From: CAIOZA01 sp964464375
GTDB taxonomy: Bacteria > Bacteroidota > Ignavibacteria > Kapaibacteriales > UBA2268
NCBI GenBank assembly: GCA_964464375.1
Contig: CAYXFU010000019.1
Span: forward strand, 1 to 64,000
DNA length: 64,000 nucleotides
Reading direction: 5' to 3'
In this document: piece after piece, positions 52,609 through 61,417 of the stretch
How the letters are laid out: each line of letters starts with the position of its first letter
Numbering within the stretch: position 1 is the first letter of the stretch
Program-made: the position numbers and the translations under genes
The notes under the pieces: model-generated
What the model saw: the letters and a program-made list of their open reading frames with translations, nothing else
What the model was told of the DNA's origin: nothing
Databases searched by the model: none

Positions 52609-53010
52609 CTATTTTTTAGCCGCGAGAAAAGCTCCAAGCTGCTGGTCTAAATCCATGATATGCTTATTTAGCCAATCTTTCAGAAAGTTCATTACTGCGA
52701 CTGATAAATAATTATTTCCTTTTTGAAATTCAGCATAAGTAGATTCAATTTTCTCAACGAATGCTTGATGCTGAGCCTTCTGAACTCCAATTCCTGGATA
52801 ATTATTCAGTTCCATGGTCTTCTCTTCATCACCAAAATGTGTTTTGGTATAGCTGATCAATTCATTTAAAATTTTTCCCATTTTATCTTTAGCTGAGCCA
52901 GTACCCATTGCATCATAGAGCTCATTAATCAGATTAACCAGTTTTTTGTGCTGATTATCAATACTCGATTGATTTAGTAAAAGTTTATCGTTCCATTCAT
53001 AAAATGCCAT
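52609..53010 (-). CDS. Bacteriohemerythrin with one iron ligand replaced
   Basis: A 133-residue four-helix bundle oxygen- or iron-binding protein. Expected di-iron ligands are His21 (IDNQHKKL), His58 and Glu62 (THFGDEE), His81 (QHQAF), His117 and Asp122 (NKHIMDLD). The seventh ligand, normally His77 in the HxxxH pair, is Gln77 here (VQKAQH, codon CAG). One base change from a His codon would explain it. The site may bind oxygen differently, keep only part of its iron, or have lost function. It is monocistronic. Confidence 0.92.
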   Translation of the reverse strand: MAFYEWNDKLLLNQSSIDNQHKKLVNLINELYDAMGTGSAKDKMGKILNELISYTKTHFGDEEKTMELNNYPGIGVQKAQHQAFVEKIESTYAEFQKGNNYLSVAVMNFLKDWLNKHIMDLDQQLGAFLAAKK

Positions 53011-53154
53011 AAAAACTCCAAAAAAAAATATATAAAAAAGAAATATAGTATTTTATACTAAGATTATTTTCAATTTTATATATCGGCGGCTAACATCTAA
53101 TCTTTAATGAATTTGAAAGGAAATACCAATTTTCAATACCGAAATACTTTTTTT

Positions 53155-53892
53155 TTAAAAATCGTAGGTTAAAGAAGTTCCAATGTAGGTATTGAACATA
53201 TTTCCCATTTTGTCAACATCGATTGTTCCGGGTTTATTAAAAGGGAAAAAAGAGCGGGTAGCAAAGAGTTTAAGTGAAAATTTATTATAAAATTGATAAG
53301 CAGCACCTAAATTGAGAGCAAAGTCCCAACGGTTAATGTCGTTATACATATTGTAATGTTTTGTGATGTCGTCATAAAAACCACCTTCTCCAACAACTAC
53401 ATGTATATCGGAGAAATAACTGCCTCCGGCAAGCATTGAAAACTGACATCCAAAGAAAGCATAGCCACGTTCAAAGAATTTATATGTCAAATAGACTGGT
53501 AAATCAATATAAGTTAATTTCATCAAACCGGAAATATTGGCAGTGTAAAAAGTAGGAATGTAACCCGTTTGTCCACCAATCGTGGTTTCAACCAAAGTAT
53601 CTTTTCTGATTGTTCCAGTTAGGTTTACACCTTTCATTGAAATAATCAGATTCGGTTGAAGGTTAAAGTTATCCGATAGCCCTATTTCAGCGAATACGCC
53701 AAGAAATGGACTGAATATTGGATAGCCTGAGAATTCAGGTGTACTCTTGGTTGGCATAGGTCCACCATAAAGCAATCCGCCATTGACTCCCCATTTGAAA
53801 TCTCCTGATTCCGAAACTTTGTTTGTTAAATCGTTACAAAACAACCAAAAGGAGCAAAAAGAGAAAATTATTATTTTTATCAAAATTTTCAT
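53155..53892 (-). CDS. Outer-membrane beta-barrel protein (PorT-like/OMP_b-brl family)
   Basis: A 245-residue exported protein with signal peptide (1-20), followed by alternating amphipathic strands (VNGGLLYGG, FSPFLGVFAEIGLSDNFNLQPNL, YIDLPVYLTYKF, FALNLGAAYQFYNKFSLKLFATR) and a final aromatic residue (LTYDF), typical of eight- to ten-strand outer-membrane barrels. Function unknown. Its start overlaps the stop of the T9SS gene upstream by four bases, so they form an operon. Confidence 0.8.
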   Translation of the reverse strand: MKILIKIIIFSFCSFWLFCNDLTNKVSESGDFKWGVNGGLLYGGPMPTKSTPEFSGYPIFSPFLGVFAEIGLSDNFNLQPNLIISMKGVNLTGTIRKDTLVETTIGGQTGYIPTFYTANISGLMKLTYIDLPVYLTYKFFERGYAFFGCQFSMLAGGSYFSDIHVVVGEGGFYDDITKHYNMYNDINRWDFALNLGAAYQFYNKFSLKLFATRSFFPFNKPGTIDVDKMGNMFNTYIGTSLTYDF

Positions 53893-54809
53893 TTAATAAA
53901 ACTTCCACATGAAACCAATGTTCCATTTGCAAAAATCTTATACAGATATACTCCGCAAGGTTGCGTCGAAAAATCAAAATGAGAATCCGATAATTCGAAA
54001 TCCTTTGATAGAAGCAATTTTCCTTCGGAAGTATAAATACTGATCAATCCATCGTCAATGTAATTACTATTTAGAATTAATGACGATGACAGCTGTGAGT
54101 ATTCTAATATAATCTTGGACGAACTGGGTGAAGGAATATCAACGTCTGTACCGTAGTCAAGAATTAGGTCATCAACAAGCATTGAACTACCTACTTGTGC
54201 ATTCTGAGTTGAGCTCAACCCAACTGTTCCGGCACTTGAAACAAATGCTACTTTAATTGTATCAGGTGTGTTATTGAGATAATAATTGAGTGGTACCTCG
54301 AATTTTGTCCATTGATTCTGCTCACCTTGCAACACAAGTAAACCTTCTGCAATTGTGTCCTTTTTATTCGAGATATTGTTGTATTTAGTTAAATTTATAT
54401 AAGCAGAGCAGGAGTCGTTATTTACCGGTAGGAATTTATAATATCCTGTTAATTTTGAAGGCTTGGAATTAAATGGCATTCCTTCAACAAAACTTGCTGA
54501 TTTTTGATCAAAAATACCTGTGGCGATAATACCAACTATTTTAAAAGAACCGAAAGTTTTAGTAGTAATCTTAGCCGAAAATGAACCTGAATGTGCATCA
54601 GTAGATTTTTCGGTTGTGATAGGTCCCAATGGACCCAGTAATCTCAGTCTATTAATTGTACCCCAAAAGCCGCCGGCTAAATCTTCGAACAGCTTTGAAT
54701 CATCTGTCTTCCATTCTTCAAAACCTTGATTTGGCAATTGTTGTGAAATCGTTTCTAAAGAAATGACACAAATCATTATAAGAATTGAAGAAAGTACTTT
54801 TTTACTCAT
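53889..54809 (-). CDS. T9SS-exported protein with a carbohydrate-binding-like domain
   Basis: A protein of about 306 residues starting MSKKVLSSILIMICVISLET (signal peptide); the longer frame begins at 54854, but the inner ATG is the better start. The mature part opens with LPNQGFEEWKTD, typical of PCMD/galactose-binding-like beta-sandwich modules of Bacteroidota, and ends in a sorting-type domain (LILNSNYIDDGLISIYTSEG, LLSKDFELSDSHFDFSTQPCGVYLYKIFANGT). The cargo should go to the surface through the T9SS. It is coupled to the beta-barrel gene downstream. Confidence 0.78.
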   Translation of the reverse strand: MSKKVLSSILIMICVISLETISQQLPNQGFEEWKTDDSKLFEDLAGGFWGTINRLRLLGPLGPITTEKSTDAHSGSFSAKITTKTFGSFKIVGIIATGIFDQKSASFVEGMPFNSKPSKLTGYYKFLPVNNDSCSAYINLTKYNNISNKKDTIAEGLLVLQGEQNQWTKFEVPLNYYLNNTPDTIKVAFVSSAGTVGLSSTQNAQVGSSMLVDDLILDYGTDVDIPSPSSSKIILEYSQLSSSLILNSNYIDDGLISIYTSEGKLLLSKDFELSDSHFDFSTQPCGVYLYKIFANGTLVSCGSFIK

Positions 54810-54973
54810 CAATTGCTCCAAACAAATAGTAATAATAATTTTATGAATTAACATAAGTTAATAAAATTAAGTTATAATAAAAAGAGATAAGATGTTGAAT
54901 TTCAATAAAATTTTTTTGCTTATGAAATCGTTTTAGTAAATATTAAGTAAATAATTTTTTTATTGAGATAAAA

Positions 54974-55687
54974 ATGAAACATAATTTTACGATTATATTG
55001 GCATTTATGCTGATTTCATATATAAGCCTGTCTCAGATTACTTCAATTAAGACTGTTGTAACATTGACCGGTTCCGTCCTATCTGATGTAACACATAAAC
55101 CCATATCATGCGAAATGGAAGCTTATGATGAGTCTGGGAAAAGAGTTTACAAAGGAAAGAGTAATGGACTCGAAAATGGTTATTATTTCATCACCGGTTT
55201 AAAACCTGGATCAAAATATACAATCAATTTTATTGATATGAATTACTTAAGGAAAAAGCAAGTAATCGAAATCCCATATTCTGACAAATATGTTGAATTC
55301 TCTAGGGATTTTCTTGTAATCCCAAAATTGAAAGGTTCAGAACTATTGATGCACATTCCTCCTTTTGAATTTAGTAAAACTCGTTTGAGATACGGTATTG
55401 AGGATTATCTTAGCACTTTCAAAGATTTGGTTAGTTTAAATATTAAAGTGTCACTCGATATTGTTTGCTACCCTGATGAGGATAAGGATGAAGTTGTAAA
55501 TGCTGCATTAACAAAAGAACGTTGCAATACTATGAGGTCATTTCTTATCTCAGCCGGAGCCGATCCCAACAAAATTACTATCAAGCCCATGAGTAAAACC
55601 GATCCAAAGTTTCCTCCGCCGCAAAAAAAGCAGGCAAAAGGCAAACGTTATATTGGGTCAACATATCTGGTTATAACCGGATGTTGA
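54974..55687 (+). CDS. Exported protein with a degenerate OmpA-like C-terminal domain
   Basis: A 237-residue protein with a signal peptide (1-20), a carboxypeptidase-regulatory-like beta domain (TLTGSVLSDVTHKPISCEME through the GYYFITGLKPGSKY turn) and a C-terminal region that follows the OmpA/MotB peptidoglycan-binding layout (FEFSKTRLRYGIEDYLSTF, then an Asp-rich loop, TKERCNTMRSFLISAGADPNKI). The canonical NxxLSxxRA motif is only partly kept, so peptidoglycan binding is uncertain. It is a single gene. Confidence 0.7.
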   Translation: MKHNFTIILAFMLISYISLSQITSIKTVVTLTGSVLSDVTHKPISCEMEAYDESGKRVYKGKSNGLENGYYFITGLKPGSKYTINFIDMNYLRKKQVIEIPYSDKYVEFSRDFLVIPKLKGSELLMHIPPFEFSKTRLRYGIEDYLSTFKDLVSLNIKVSLDIVCYPDEDKDEVVNAALTKERCNTMRSFLISAGADPNKITIKPMSKTDPKFPPPQKKQAKGKRYIGSTYLVITGC

Positions 55688-55791
55688 TTGTATTGTGGCA
55701 AAGCGAAGGTCTTAAAATTTTTGTTATATGTATAGGGGCAATCTAATCCCATTTATACCAAGTTGCTATTGCAGGAAAAATAAAATCTTTG

Positions 55792-55953
55792 TGTCATTCA
55801 GGGCTTGTCCCGGAATTACATCTAGTAATATGAGATTCCAGCATTCGAGATTGTGTGAAAACTATAGAATTTGTCATTCAGAAGGAGCGTAGCGACTGAA
55901 GAAACCAGTATTCATGCGGTCTGGATTATTCACTGCGTTCAGAATGAAGCCCT
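55792..55953. repeat. Composite of TGTCATTC-type repeats including dispersed repeat copy 2
   Basis: 55851-55913 (TGTGTGAAAAC and TTCAGAAGGAGCGTAGCGAC) matches the reverse complement of 27582-27645. It is flanked by TGTCATTCAGGGCTTGTCCC on the left and TTCACTGCGTTCAGAATGAA in inverted orientation on the right, giving the block a loose inverted-repeat layout. Confidence 0.75.
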
Positions 55954-55972
55954 AATCAGACTTTTAACAAAA

Positions 55973-55992
55973 TCTCATTCGAAGGAATGAGA
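55973..55992 (-). terminator. Possible terminator of dsbD
   Basis: Stem TCTCATTC with GAATGAGA, loop GAAG; TTTTGTT follows on the minus strand. It could also be part of the repeat block. Confidence 0.45.
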
Positions 55993-56031
55993 ACTTTGTT
56001 TTTAAAATATATGTTTGAATGTGAATTGGAA

Positions 56032-58047
56032 TTAAAGTTTGTAATCAGCACCCTTTTTTAGAAAGCCTAAGAATTCAGTAACATCTCTGGTAAACGCTTT
56101 AGTCCCAATTAGTTTTTCCTCAGGAGTATAAATCACATAAAGAGGAAGTTCAATGGAATTGAATCTGTTCTTTTGAAAATTCTTGTTTGATTGATAAGGC
56201 TCATTTCTTCTGTCTGTATAAAGTCGTACTAATATCATATTTTCAAGATATGATCTAATCTCTTTCTTTGAAAACATATTTAGTTCCATCCAGCGACAGT
56301 TTGTGCAGGTATAACCTGTGAAATCAATGAATATCATCTTTTTCTTCTCTTTAGCTAGCTTTAATGCATCCTGATAATTATCCATCCATATCAATTCTTC
56401 TTCTGATGCTGATATAGATTTGGCAGATGTAGAATTGCTTGTTCCTGCTGTTGTACTGCCTGATTCTTTCGTTGACATTAATTCATTGTAATTCGGTGGT
56501 GGTAAGAAAGCATCAAGTTCACCTAGTGGTTTACCATTTAGACCAATAAGCAAATAAAATGTTATTGCCGCAAATATAACTGCAAAAACAACCCTGGGAG
56601 TTCCTATTGAATCAACCGGTGCATCATGATGCAGTCTAAAAACCCCAAGAATATATAAAATAATCATTACAGTGCAGGCAAGCCAAATAGAAAGGAATAA
56701 TTCGCGTGGAAGAACACCCCACATCCATACTAGATCAGCATTGCTGAGAAATTTTATTGCAGCAGCAATTTCAAGAAAACCCATAACGACTTTAATATTA
56801 TTCATCCATCCGCCGGCTCTTGGCACCTTATTTAATGCTGAGGGAAATAAAGCTAATAAGAAAAAGGGAGCAGCAAATACTGCGGAAAATGCAAGCATTC
56901 CCGCGATTGGATAGAACCATTCTCCACTTCCCACCGAAACTAAGGTTGTTCCTACAAATGGGACAGTACATGTGAAAGATGTTAATGAGAATGTGAGCCC
57001 CATCAACAAAACACTAATGATCCCTGAGCCCTGACTTTTTGAGTTAAGCTTGTTTAATAGGCTTGTAGGTAACTGAATTTCGAAAGCACCGAAAAGATTT
57101 AACGCAAAAACTATAAATATTGTGGCTATTCCTAGGTTGAGCCATGGGTTGGTTGCTAAATCCTGAATACCTGACGGACCATAAATACCCGCAAAAATTA
57201 CTCCGATACCTGTAAATGTAAACATGATACCTAAAGCATAAACTAAAGAATCGACAAGACCTTTACTCTTTTTCTTTTCAGACCGTTTAGTAAAAAATGA
57301 TACTGTGATTGGAATCATTGGGAAAACGCAGGGTGTAAGCAAAGATAAAGCTCCTTGAAGCATTGCAAACCAAATATAACTCCAGAAGCCACGCTTTTGC
57401 ATTTCAATTGATTGCTCCTGAGACTCAGTCTTTTGTACTTGACTACCAACAGTTGCCTTTTGAGTAGTTTGAATCGATTTTTCATCTTTGACGGTAGTTG
57501 CGGTTGCAGATGATTGAACTGATTCTGTTGGATTTAACCCGGTTTCACTTATAAAAATTTCTTTAGAAATATTAATCTTAAAATCAGTCGGGGGAAGACA
57601 GGATGTCTCGGTACATTGTTGTGTATAAAGCACGATTTGAATTTTGCTGCTATTAAAATCAATATCTTTTGATGCTCTCAAAGGTATTTCAAAAACAGCT
57701 TGACCATAATAAGTTCCAATTCTCATGCTAAATGCACTGTCATATTTAATTTTTGGTGGTGTAGCCTTGATTTTTCCTTCCAATTTAAAAAAGTTATTTG
57801 GATTGAAAGAAATTTCAGTTAGAATTGGTCCTACGTAATCGTCGGCAAGCTTTTTATTCAATTCATAAATATGCCAACCTTTATCAACAGTTACTGTAAG
57901 TTGAATAGCAAATTCTTCACCGGCTTTAACAATTAATTTTGATGGTTTAGCTATAGATTTAAAATGCTTATCATCTGCTGCTTTTACAAAGATTGCATTA
58001 AATATCAATAAAGTTGATATTATCCAAAATGTAATTAAGTTTTTCAT
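56032..58047 (-). CDS. dsbD: Thiol:disulfide interchange protein DsbD
   Basis: A 671-residue inner-membrane reductant transporter that carries electrons from cytoplasmic thioredoxin to the periplasm. A signal peptide is followed by the N-terminal periplasmic DsbD-alpha domain (about 25-175, with a Cys pair in QQCTETSCLPP), eight membrane helices with the transport cysteines in TPCVFPMIP and TCTVPFVG, and a C-terminal thioredoxin-like domain with YTCTNCRW near 577-584. The active site reads Cys-Thr-Asn-Cys. The linker near 180-215 is Ser/Thr/Gln-rich. It could support cytochrome maturation or periplasmic disulfide reduction. Confidence 0.93.
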   Translation of the reverse strand: MKNLITFWIISTLLIFNAIFVKAADDKHFKSIAKPSKLIVKAGEEFAIQLTVTVDKGWHIYELNKKLADDYVGPILTEISFNPNNFFKLEGKIKATPPKIKYDSAFSMRIGTYYGQAVFEIPLRASKDIDFNSSKIQIVLYTQQCTETSCLPPTDFKINISKEIFISETGLNPTESVQSSATATTVKDEKSIQTTQKATVGSQVQKTESQEQSIEMQKRGFWSYIWFAMLQGALSLLTPCVFPMIPITVSFFTKRSEKKKSKGLVDSLVYALGIMFTFTGIGVIFAGIYGPSGIQDLATNPWLNLGIATIFIVFALNLFGAFEIQLPTSLLNKLNSKSQGSGIISVLLMGLTFSLTSFTCTVPFVGTTLVSVGSGEWFYPIAGMLAFSAVFAAPFFLLALFPSALNKVPRAGGWMNNIKVVMGFLEIAAAIKFLSNADLVWMWGVLPRELFLSIWLACTVMIILYILGVFRLHHDAPVDSIGTPRVVFAVIFAAITFYLLIGLNGKPLGELDAFLPPPNYNELMSTKESGSTTAGTSNSTSAKSISASEEELIWMDNYQDALKLAKEKKKMIFIDFTGYTCTNCRWMELNMFSKKEIRSYLENMILVRLYTDRRNEPYQSNKNFQKNRFNSIELPLYVIYTPEEKLIGTKAFTRDVTEFLGFLKKGADYKL

Positions 58048-58126
58048 TGATTTTCAAATTTTATGTAAAATACAAAACATAAAGACTACTTACTAGTAAT
58101 TTTAGTTAAAAATTACTCAAAAAAAA

Positions 58127-59146
58127 TTATTCATCATCGGGCTGAATATATGGAACGGCTCTCTGGAACTGGAAAGGTGCGTCAGATTTTGATTTACGAT
58201 GAATCTCACTCTGAAGTCTTTCAGAAAATTTGAGAGCAGAATTATAACCATAAGTTCTTAATAAGTAATGTACAGCAATGACTTCTGCAATTACAGTAAT
58301 GTTTTTTCCCGGAAAAATTGGGAGTTTAACTGTAGATATCTGTACATCCATAATATCCGAAGGCTCATCTTCCTGTCCAATTCTTGTGTAATCAACATCA
58401 GGATTGAATTCCTGCAATTCTACTATGATCTCCAGCCTTTTCTGGAATCTGATTGATCTGACTCCGAACATCTGTCTGATATCAATTATGCCTAAACCTC
58501 TTATTTCCATAAAATGCTGAACAAGATTCGTTCCGGTTCCCATCAAAATAGATTCTTTCTTTTTGGTCAACATCACAACATCGTCAGCTACAAGTCTATG
58601 GCCTCTTTCTACCAAATCCAATGCAACTTCACTTTTGCCAATACCACTCCGTCCCATAAACAGAATGCCTACACCATATACATCAACAAAAGACCCATGA
58701 ACAACAGCCTGTGGCGCAAATTGGTCGTCAAGATACTCTGTCACAATGTAAATAGTTTTTGTTGTGTCGTGTGGTGTTGATAGCACAGCAATATCATTCT
58801 TTGTTGCCAATTCAAGAAGTTCAGGTTCGAGATTATGGTTATTAGTAAGAATAATACATGGAATTTTAAAATTCAATAAATTGCAGAAAGCAACAATCTT
58901 TTCCTCGGATGTCAAACTCTTCAAATAGAAAATTTCTGTATTCCCAAAAATCTGAACAGAATGATTGCTGAATAAATCAATAAAACCGGCAAGAGCGAGC
59001 TGAGGTCTATATAAACTTTTCGAAATAATTTCATTTTTCATCCCAATAGGTTCATTAAGGCAAACAAGACCTGCTGGAGACTGAAGTAGAGAATCAACTG
59101 GGATCTTTTCTTGTCGTAATATTTGAATATTTTCTAATGCTCTCAT
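58127..59146 (-). CDS. hprK: HPr kinase/phosphorylase HprK
   Basis: A 339-residue HprK, which phosphorylates and dephosphorylates a serine of HPr. The C-terminal catalytic domain carries HGSFVDVYGVG with the general-base His near 150, Walker A GRSGIGKS at 165-172 and the family signature EIRGLGIIDIRQMFGV. The N-terminal domain (1-130) is the usual MurF-like module. It is encoded just after hpf on the same strand. No HPr or PTS enzyme genes are in this window, so it may act in a PTS-independent regulatory role. Confidence 0.93.
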   Translation of the reverse strand: MRALENIQILRQEKIPVDSLLQSPAGLVCLNEPIGMKNEIISKSLYRPQLALAGFIDLFSNHSVQIFGNTEIFYLKSLTSEEKIVAFCNLLNFKIPCIILTNNHNLEPELLELATKNDIAVLSTPHDTTKTIYIVTEYLDDQFAPQAVVHGSFVDVYGVGILFMGRSGIGKSEVALDLVERGHRLVADDVVMLTKKKESILMGTGTNLVQHFMEIRGLGIIDIRQMFGVRSIRFQKRLEIIVELQEFNPDVDYTRIGQEDEPSDIMDVQISTVKLPIFPGKNITVIAEVIAVHYLLRTYGYNSALKFSERLQSEIHRKSKSDAPFQFQRAVPYIQPDDE

Positions 59147-59190
59147 TCGTTTATTTGAATTATTGAATTTTAAAAAATATAATTAACAAA

Positions 59191-59216
59191 GAAAGGGGCA
59201 TTTTTACAAGCCCCTT
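59191..59216 (-). terminator. Hairpin terminator between hpf and hprK
   Basis: Stem AAAGGGGC with GCCCCTTT, 10-nt loop, with a short T-rich stretch on the minus-strand side. Confidence 0.55.
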
Positions 59217-59246
59217 TTAAAAAAAAATTAGTTGATGGAAATAATT

Positions 59247-59531
59247 TTATTTGTTTGCAAGTTTTTCTCTTGATTTCTTGAGTTGACGAATCATTTTATC
59301 CGATGCTTCATTCATACTTTTGGTAAAGTCATCGGAACTATCTTTTACAACTAATATGTTACCGTGAACATGTACTTTGAATTCCACAGTACTCTCTGAT
59401 TCAGCAATGAATTCCACTTGGGTACTTGTGATTCCGTCATGAAATTTCTCAAATCGTGATGCCAGTTCAATTGCCGCTTCGTGAAGTTCAGGTCTAGACT
59501 TCAAATGCCTGAAAGTTACTTGTGTTTGCAT
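59247..59531 (-). CDS. hpf: Ribosome hibernation-promoting factor (short form)
   Basis: A 94-residue HPF/RaiA protein (S30AE fold) that binds the 30S decoding region and stabilises idle ribosomes. It starts MQTQVTFRHLKSRPELHEAA and keeps the basic C-terminal helix SDKMIRQLKKSREKLANK. I chose the ATG at 59531 because earlier in-frame starts (to 59603) would add a hydrophobic, unrelated leader. It lacks the extra dimerisation domain of long HPF. hprK follows downstream. Confidence 0.9.
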   Translation of the reverse strand: MQTQVTFRHLKSRPELHEAAIELASRFEKFHDGITSTQVEFIAESESTVEFKVHVHGNILVVKDSSDDFTKSMNEASDKMIRQLKKSREKLANK

Positions 59532-59665
59532 TATGCACCTCATATTAAAAACTAGTGATTTAAGCTTAGAGTCAGGGAGATAAATAAGAATTAATGTCAC
59601 CAACTCTTCCTGTTTATTATTAACGGTTAAAATTTCAAATAATTTAACAATAGGATAAAAATAAT

Positions 59666-60499
59666 TTATTTTTTTAAAAAATTATGGTAAAGATTAAAGC
59701 TTATTCCTGCATTTAAATTAATATAAAATGGAAGGAATGATATTTCATTACTCCAATAATCAGGTGGATTTGATATTTGGCTTCGGATATTTTTAAATAC
59801 GGGAATCCTTCTGTAAAGCCATAGGAATGATCCTTCAAAGTGCATACCACCCAAAAATTGTCTTTCACCATCTTTGTCAAATTCTAGATCAATTCCTGAA
59901 TAAATCCTTAAAGCTAGTGAATAATTATCGTCATCGAAAGCTAATCCTGATTTTCTTTTCTCAAAATCAGCATTCGAGGTCACAGTTTCGATCCAATTAA
60001 TACTACTATAGGCTAATCCTGCACCAATTCCGGCAAATGATCTATAAGGTGATGGTACAGAAAGATATTCCAAACACAGCAAAATAGTTGTAGTATTGGC
60101 ATTCATTTGCTCTGCTATTGAACGGTAGTTAGTTTTACCTGACAACACAATATTTTGTGAATAATTATCAGTAAATGTTGTGGTTGAGTAATCAAAAAGA
60201 ATACAAGGCCTCAGATTTTTTGAGAAATCTAATTTGTAATATAATGATAGTGCAGGCGACATTTTAAAATCAGTATTTTTTCCACCGAGGAATTCAACAT
60301 AATTCTCAGTAAACGCTTGCGATTGGGAGACAAATGAGAATCCTGTCATGATTTGGAATATACTTTTAATTGTATAAGTTTTCATTGAAGTGTCAGGTTT
60401 AGAGGTTGAGCAATTTAATGAAACACTCTGAATAATAACTACTATTGATATTGTTATTATTCTATAAAAAAACCAATCATTTTTAAAATTTTTTAGCAA
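59666..60499 (-). CDS. Outer-membrane beta-barrel-like protein
   Basis: A 277-residue exported protein. The N-terminus has a hydrophobic signal near 12-29 ending SLNCS, possibly a lipobox. The mature region alternates amphipathic strands (PALSLYYKLDFSKNLRPCILFDYSTTTF, SFAGIGAGLAYSSINW, GGMHFEGSFLWLYRRI, FYINLNAGISFNLYHNF), consistent with a barrel. No family recognised. It follows accD by 12 bp, so they may be co-transcribed, though their roles look unrelated. Confidence 0.72.
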   Translation of the reverse strand: MLKNFKNDWFFYRIITISIVVIIQSVSLNCSTSKPDTSMKTYTIKSIFQIMTGFSFVSQSQAFTENYVEFLGGKNTDFKMSPALSLYYKLDFSKNLRPCILFDYSTTTFTDNYSQNIVLSGKTNYRSIAEQMNANTTTILLCLEYLSVPSPYRSFAGIGAGLAYSSINWIETVTSNADFEKRKSGLAFDDDNYSLALRIYSGIDLEFDKDGERQFLGGMHFEGSFLWLYRRIPVFKNIRSQISNPPDYWSNEISFLPFYINLNAGISFNLYHNFLKK

Positions 60500-60511
60500 T
60501 TCTAAAAGAAA

Positions 60512-61351
60512 TTACTTGCCAAACCAGTTAATCATTTGTACCAGAGTCTTCTTTAAATCTTTACGGGGAACAATAGTATCAACAAATCCCTTTTCCAGTA
60601 AAAATTCAGATCTTTGAAATCCAGCTGGAAGTTTACGTCTTATTGTCTGCTCTATAACTCTCGGTCCGGCAAACCCAATTAGAGCTCCTGGTTCAGCTAA
60701 AATTACGTCACCGAGCATGCCATAAGAAGCTGTCACTCCACCGGTTGTTGGATCTGTTAGCAGAGTTATATAAGCAATGCTAGCCTCAGCCAATTCACCA
60801 AGAATAGCACTTGTTTTTGCCATTTGCATCAATGACAAAGCTGCTTCCTGCATTCGTGCACCACCTGAGGAAGTTATAATTAACAGTGGTGCTTTATGTT
60901 CCAGCGAATATTTTGCTGCGCGGAATATCTTTTCACCAACTACTGACCCCATACTTCCACCGATGAAATTAAAATTCATACAACCAAAAGATAATTTGTG
61001 TCCATCTATCAATCCATAACCGGTAGTAATCGCATCACCGAGATTAGTTTTTTTATGTGCATCGACTATTCTGTCTTTGTATGGTTTTGTATCAACAAAT
61101 CCCAATGTATCAGAAGAAATAAGTTGTTTATTGGTTTCAGTGAAAGTTCCTTTATCAAAAATAATATCAATAAATTCTTCACTACCAACTCTGAAATGGA
61201 AATTGCATTTAGGGCATGAGAAAAAATTCTCTTCCAATTGTCTTTTATATATGATATCTGAACATGTGGGACACTTAGTCCACAATCCATCAGGCATTTC
61301 TCGTTGAGTCTTTTCAGTAATATTATCTTTTGTTCTTAAAAACCAAGCCAT
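60512..61351 (-). CDS. accD: Acetyl-CoA carboxylase carboxyltransferase subunit beta
   Basis: The beta half of the carboxyltransferase that makes malonyl-CoA for fatty-acid synthesis. The 279-residue protein has the N-terminal zinc ribbon (Cys27, Cys30, Cys46, Cys49) and the crotonase-fold carboxyltransferase core with GGSMGSVVGEKI, ITSSGGARMQEAALSLMQMA and LTDPTTGGVTASYGMLGDV. It is in the usual size range. Its partner accA is not in this window. Confidence 0.97.
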   Translation of the reverse strand: MAWFLRTKDNITEKTQREMPDGLWTKCPTCSDIIYKRQLEENFFSCPKCNFHFRVGSEEFIDIIFDKGTFTETNKQLISSDTLGFVDTKPYKDRIVDAHKKTNLGDAITTGYGLIDGHKLSFGCMNFNFIGGSMGSVVGEKIFRAAKYSLEHKAPLLIITSSGGARMQEAALSLMQMAKTSAILGELAEASIAYITLLTDPTTGGVTASYGMLGDVILAEPGALIGFAGPRVIEQTIRRKLPAGFQRSEFLLEKGFVDTIVPRKDLKKTLVQMINWFGK

Positions 61352-61417
61352 GTTGTTCCCGGAATAAAAAAAATGAATAGAATTTAACTACTAACTTAGG
61401 ATATTATTTGTCTAAAT

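Larger units (their letters stand above)
55688..56031. other. Gene-free spacer with dispersed repeats
   Basis: A 344-bp region without a credible gene. It contains a TGTCATTCAGGGCTTGTCCC element (55792-55816), the second copy of the 64-bp dispersed repeat, an inverted half-element (55929-55953) and a terminator-like hairpin beside dsbD. Confidence 0.7.
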
